Part shown: positions 62,051-64,000 of the stretch, piece by piece | Position numbering within the stretch: the first letter of the stretch is position 1 | Layout: the number at the start of each line of letters is the position of its first letter | DNA from: Aureibaculum sp. 2308TA14-22 | Lineage (GTDB): Bacteria; Bacteroidota; Bacteroidia; Flavobacteriales; Flavobacteriaceae | Assembly: GCF_040538665.1 (NCBI RefSeq) | Contig: NZ_JBEWXT010000001.1 | Location: 1,204,501-1,268,500, forward strand | DNA length: 64,000 nt | Reading direction: 5' to 3' | Notes under the pieces: model-generated | Told to the model about the DNA's origin: nothing | Database searches by the model: none | Seen by the model: the letters and a program-made list of their open reading frames with translations, nothing else | Position numbers and translations under genes: made by a program

Positions 62051-62835
62051 AAAAAATTACGTTGTCTTTTCGCTTCAAAAATAAGAATTGCAGCGGAAAC
62101 AGAAACATTTAATGAATCTATTTGCCCTTGCATTGGTATTATAATATTTTGAGTAGAATTCTTTAGCCATTCTTCGCTCAACCCAGTTGCTTCTGTACCT
62201 ACAACTATGGCAGATTTTTTAGTATAATCTAATGCTTGATATTGTTTTGAGGCAGTTAAAGCCGCACAATAAATGTTAATGTTATGCTGTTTAAGGAACT
62301 TAATAATTTCAGAAGTTGAACCTGTAGCAATTTGATTGGTAAAAACACACCCGACACTAGATCTGATAATATTGGGATTGTAAATATCCGTCTTAGGATT
62401 AGCAATCAAAACAGCATCAACATTGGCGGCATCTGCAGTTCGCAATAATGCTCCTATGTTTCCTGGCTTTTCGGGAGCTTCTGCAACTAAAATTAAAGGG
62501 TTTATTGATTTTATATTTAACGATTGCAAATCAAAATTTTTACTTTCTGCAATGGCAATTATGCCTTCAGTAGAGTCACGTTGGGCAATTTTTTGATAAA
62601 CTTGCTTACTTATTTTGATTATTTCAGTTTGATAGCTTTCGAGATTATCATAGTCATAAATTTCATCACAATACAAAACTTGTAGCAATTGATAATTTCC
62701 TTTTATTGCTAATGAAATTTCACGTTTGCCTTCAATAACAAAGTGTCCCGTATTTTTTCTAACACGGGACTTATTTTGTAATTGTAAAATTTCTTTTATA
62801 AAGCTATTATGTACGCTAGTAATTTCTTTGTGCAA
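62047..62835 (-). CDS. TrmH/SpoU-family RNA 2'-O-methyltransferase
   Basis: A 262-residue SPOUT enzyme. An N-terminal substrate-binding L30e-like part (ITSVHNSFIKEILQLQNKSRVRKNTGHFVIEGKREI) precedes the knotted domain with LVAEAPEKPGNIGALLRTADAANVDAVLI, VVGTEATGLSEEWL and IPMQGQIDSLNVSVSAAILIFE. The only possible start is TTG at 62835, because a stop lies two codons upstream and no ATG precedes the conserved region. Target nucleotide is unknown. Confidence 0.93.
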   Translation of the reverse strand: MHKEITSVHNSFIKEILQLQNKSRVRKNTGHFVIEGKREISLAIKGNYQLLQVLYCDEIYDYDNLESYQTEIIKISKQVYQKIAQRDSTEGIIAIAESKNFDLQSLNIKSINPLILVAEAPEKPGNIGALLRTADAANVDAVLIANPKTDIYNPNIIRSSVGCVFTNQIATGSTSEIIKFLKQHNINIYCAALTASKQYQALDYTKKSAIVVGTEATGLSEEWLKNSTQNIIIPMQGQIDSLNVSVSAAILIFEAKRQRNFL

Positions 62836-62871
62836 TTTTTACTGTTTTACCAAGTGAGTATACTCACCTTT

Positions 62872-64000
62872 CTATTTGGAATATTTCTTACTATACCGTT
62901 TCCACAATTCTGTTTGATGCGTTTCTAAACTAACCATTCTGCCATCGATAAAAGCATGTGTAAGTTGATTGGTACGCATATCTAATGCATCGCCCTCACT
63001 GATAAACAAGGTGGCACTTTTGCCTACCTCCAATGTGCCATAATCAGCATCAATACCTAATATTTTAGCTGTATTACTAGTTATTAACTGTAGTGCTTTT
63101 TCTTTATCGAGTCCTTGGCCTACAACTTGTCCCGCATAAAAGGGTAGATTCCTATTGTTCATTCTTTCCATTCGACCTGTGCCTTCAAGTCCTACTAAAA
63201 TTCCCGCATCGGTCAATAATTTAGGGAGCTTATAAGGCAAATCGTAATCATCATCATTATTATCCGGCAAACTCTGGGTACGTTGAATCAAAACAGGAAT
63301 ATTGTGCTTTTTTAAAATAGCAATGGTTTTATTAGCTTGATAGCCACCAACCAATACTACATGTTTAACGCCCATTTCTTTAGCAAAAGTAATACCATCG
63401 GTAATTTCACGAGCATCATCAGCATTAATGTATAGTTTTTTTGAGCCGTCAAACAAACCTAAAGTGGCTTCATAAGGTAAGTTTTTAGGTGATTTACTTC
63501 CTAACGTATACGTTTTAGCTCCTAATAAAAACTGCTTGATTTCATCAACTTGCTTTCCGTAATTTTTATTTGGTTTTATACCTGGATCTTCACCCAACCA
63601 CCATCTTCCTCTAGAAAAACTGCTAGGCCAATTCAAATGAATACCATCATCAATTTTAACAGCAGCATCTTCCCAATTCCAGGCATCTAATTGTACTATG
63701 GAAGATGTGCCAGAAATTCTACCACCTGTAGGTGCAACCTGAGCTAATAATATACCGTTCGGACGCATGCTTTCTACTACTTTAGATTCAGCGTTATAAG
63801 CAATTAAACTACGCACATGGGGAATGATACCACCAATTTCAGCTTGGTCAACCGATGCTTTAACCGCATCAATTTCCCCTAATCCCAATGTAGAATTAGG
63901 TACAATAAAACCTGGATACACATGCTTACCTTTGGCATCAATAATTTTACCGTTAATATTACTTGTAGTAGCTTTTTCAATTGTAGTGATCTTACCATTT
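62872..64000 (-). CDS. Amidohydrolase (imidazolonepropionase-like), N-terminus beyond the window
   Basis: The C-terminal 376 or so residues of an amidohydrolase. The frame is open to the right edge (NGKIT..., IIDAKGKHVYPGF), so the GTG at 63921 is internal. GKHVYPGFIVPNSTLG is the strand region that normally carries HxH metal ligands, but here reads VPNS, so the metal site is altered; GLEGTGRME and ITSNTAKILGIDADYGTLEVGKSATLFI complete the family pattern. Loss of the first His pair, if real, points to a structural or non-hydrolytic variant. Confidence 0.85.
   Translation of the reverse strand, partial: NGKITTIEKATTSNINGKIIDAKGKHVYPGFIVPNSTLGLGEIDAVKASVDQAEIGGIIPHVRSLIAYNAESKVVESMRPNGILLAQVAPTGGRISGTSSIVQLDAWNWEDAAVKIDDGIHLNWPSSFSRGRWWLGEDPGIKPNKNYGKQVDEIKQFLLGAKTYTLGSKSPKNLPYEATLGLFDGSKKLYINADDAREITDGITFAKEMGVKHVVLVGGYQANKTIAILKKHNIPVLIQRTQSLPDNNDDDYDLPYKLPKLLTDAGILVGLEGTGRMERMNNRNLPFYAGQVVGQGLDKEKALQLITSNTAKILGIDADYGTLEVGKSATLFISEGDALDMRTNQLTHAFIDGRMVSLETHQTELWKRYSKKYSK

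Noticed and set aside
1-64000. CRISPR array, prophage, transposase, toxin-antitoxin or restriction-modification system
   Set aside because: No regularly spaced repeats, cas-like proteins, phage structural genes, transposases or methylase-nuclease pairs were found; the methyltransferases present look like RNA or small-molecule enzymes.

Overview
The window is AT-rich DNA from a member of the Bacteroidetes, most likely a marine Flavobacteriaceae species. The evidence is a SusC/SusD pair, promoter -7 boxes of the TAnnTTTG type, the absence of Shine-Dalgarno sequences, a flavobacterial carotenoid cluster, and recQ-kpsF-tatC-lptB and relA/spoT-fur-purA gene strings that I recall as common in this group. 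One tRNA is present (Met, CAT). I see no rRNA, CRISPR array, insertion sequence or phage genes.

Positions 1-28150 look like a polysaccharide-utilisation locus for a sulfated glycan. It opens with two tandem modules, each a SusD-type lipoprotein followed by a very large FG-GAP/VCBS-ASPIC/UnbV lipoprotein; the second module has its SusC, while the SusC of the first would lie left of the window. Then come a reverse operon (sodium:solute symporter, DUF4434 putative glycosidase, FAD-dependent oxidoreductase), three reverse sulfatases and one forward sulfatase, a TPR sensor histidine kinase with a LuxR-type response regulator, and an unknown HExxH protein. All four sulfatases carry the Cys-type formylglycine motif. 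No classical glycoside hydrolase or lyase is visible. A 15-bp motif upstream of susC recurs in the 322-bp gap at 17773-18094, where it precedes a promoter-like box and a strong terminator with no gene between them.

Positions 28150-42520 hold housekeeping and small accessory genes: a membrane protein and two SIMPL-like paralogs, a class IV aminotransferase, a START-like protein, tRNA-Met, two methyltransferases, a ZIP transporter, RecQ, a decayed kpsF remnant, TatC, an LptB-type ATPase, a YHS protein, an esterase-like lipoprotein, TsaC, and an ECF sigma factor with a membrane partner.

Positions 42520-51700 form a light-response and carotenoid block. A MerR/CarH-like B12-type regulator is followed by an operon-like run: phytoene desaturase, phytoene synthase, hydroxylase, CrtYcd-type lycopene cyclase, two SDR proteins, TspO, a 56-residue protein, an SRPBCC protein and a DNA photolyase. 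The regulator and crtI promoters share an identical operator architecture (TTGTTTAA-N16-TTAAACAA) that overlaps the -7 box, which suggests autoregulation and control of pigment synthesis.

Positions 51700-64000 are mostly reverse-strand core genes: a lipoprotein, FabV enoyl reductase, an OGG-fold-like protein, PurA, a Fur-family regulator, RelA/SpoT, two unknown envelope proteins, an M48 protease, an NlpC/P60 lipoprotein, a TrmH-type methyltransferase, and an amidohydrolase running off the right edge.
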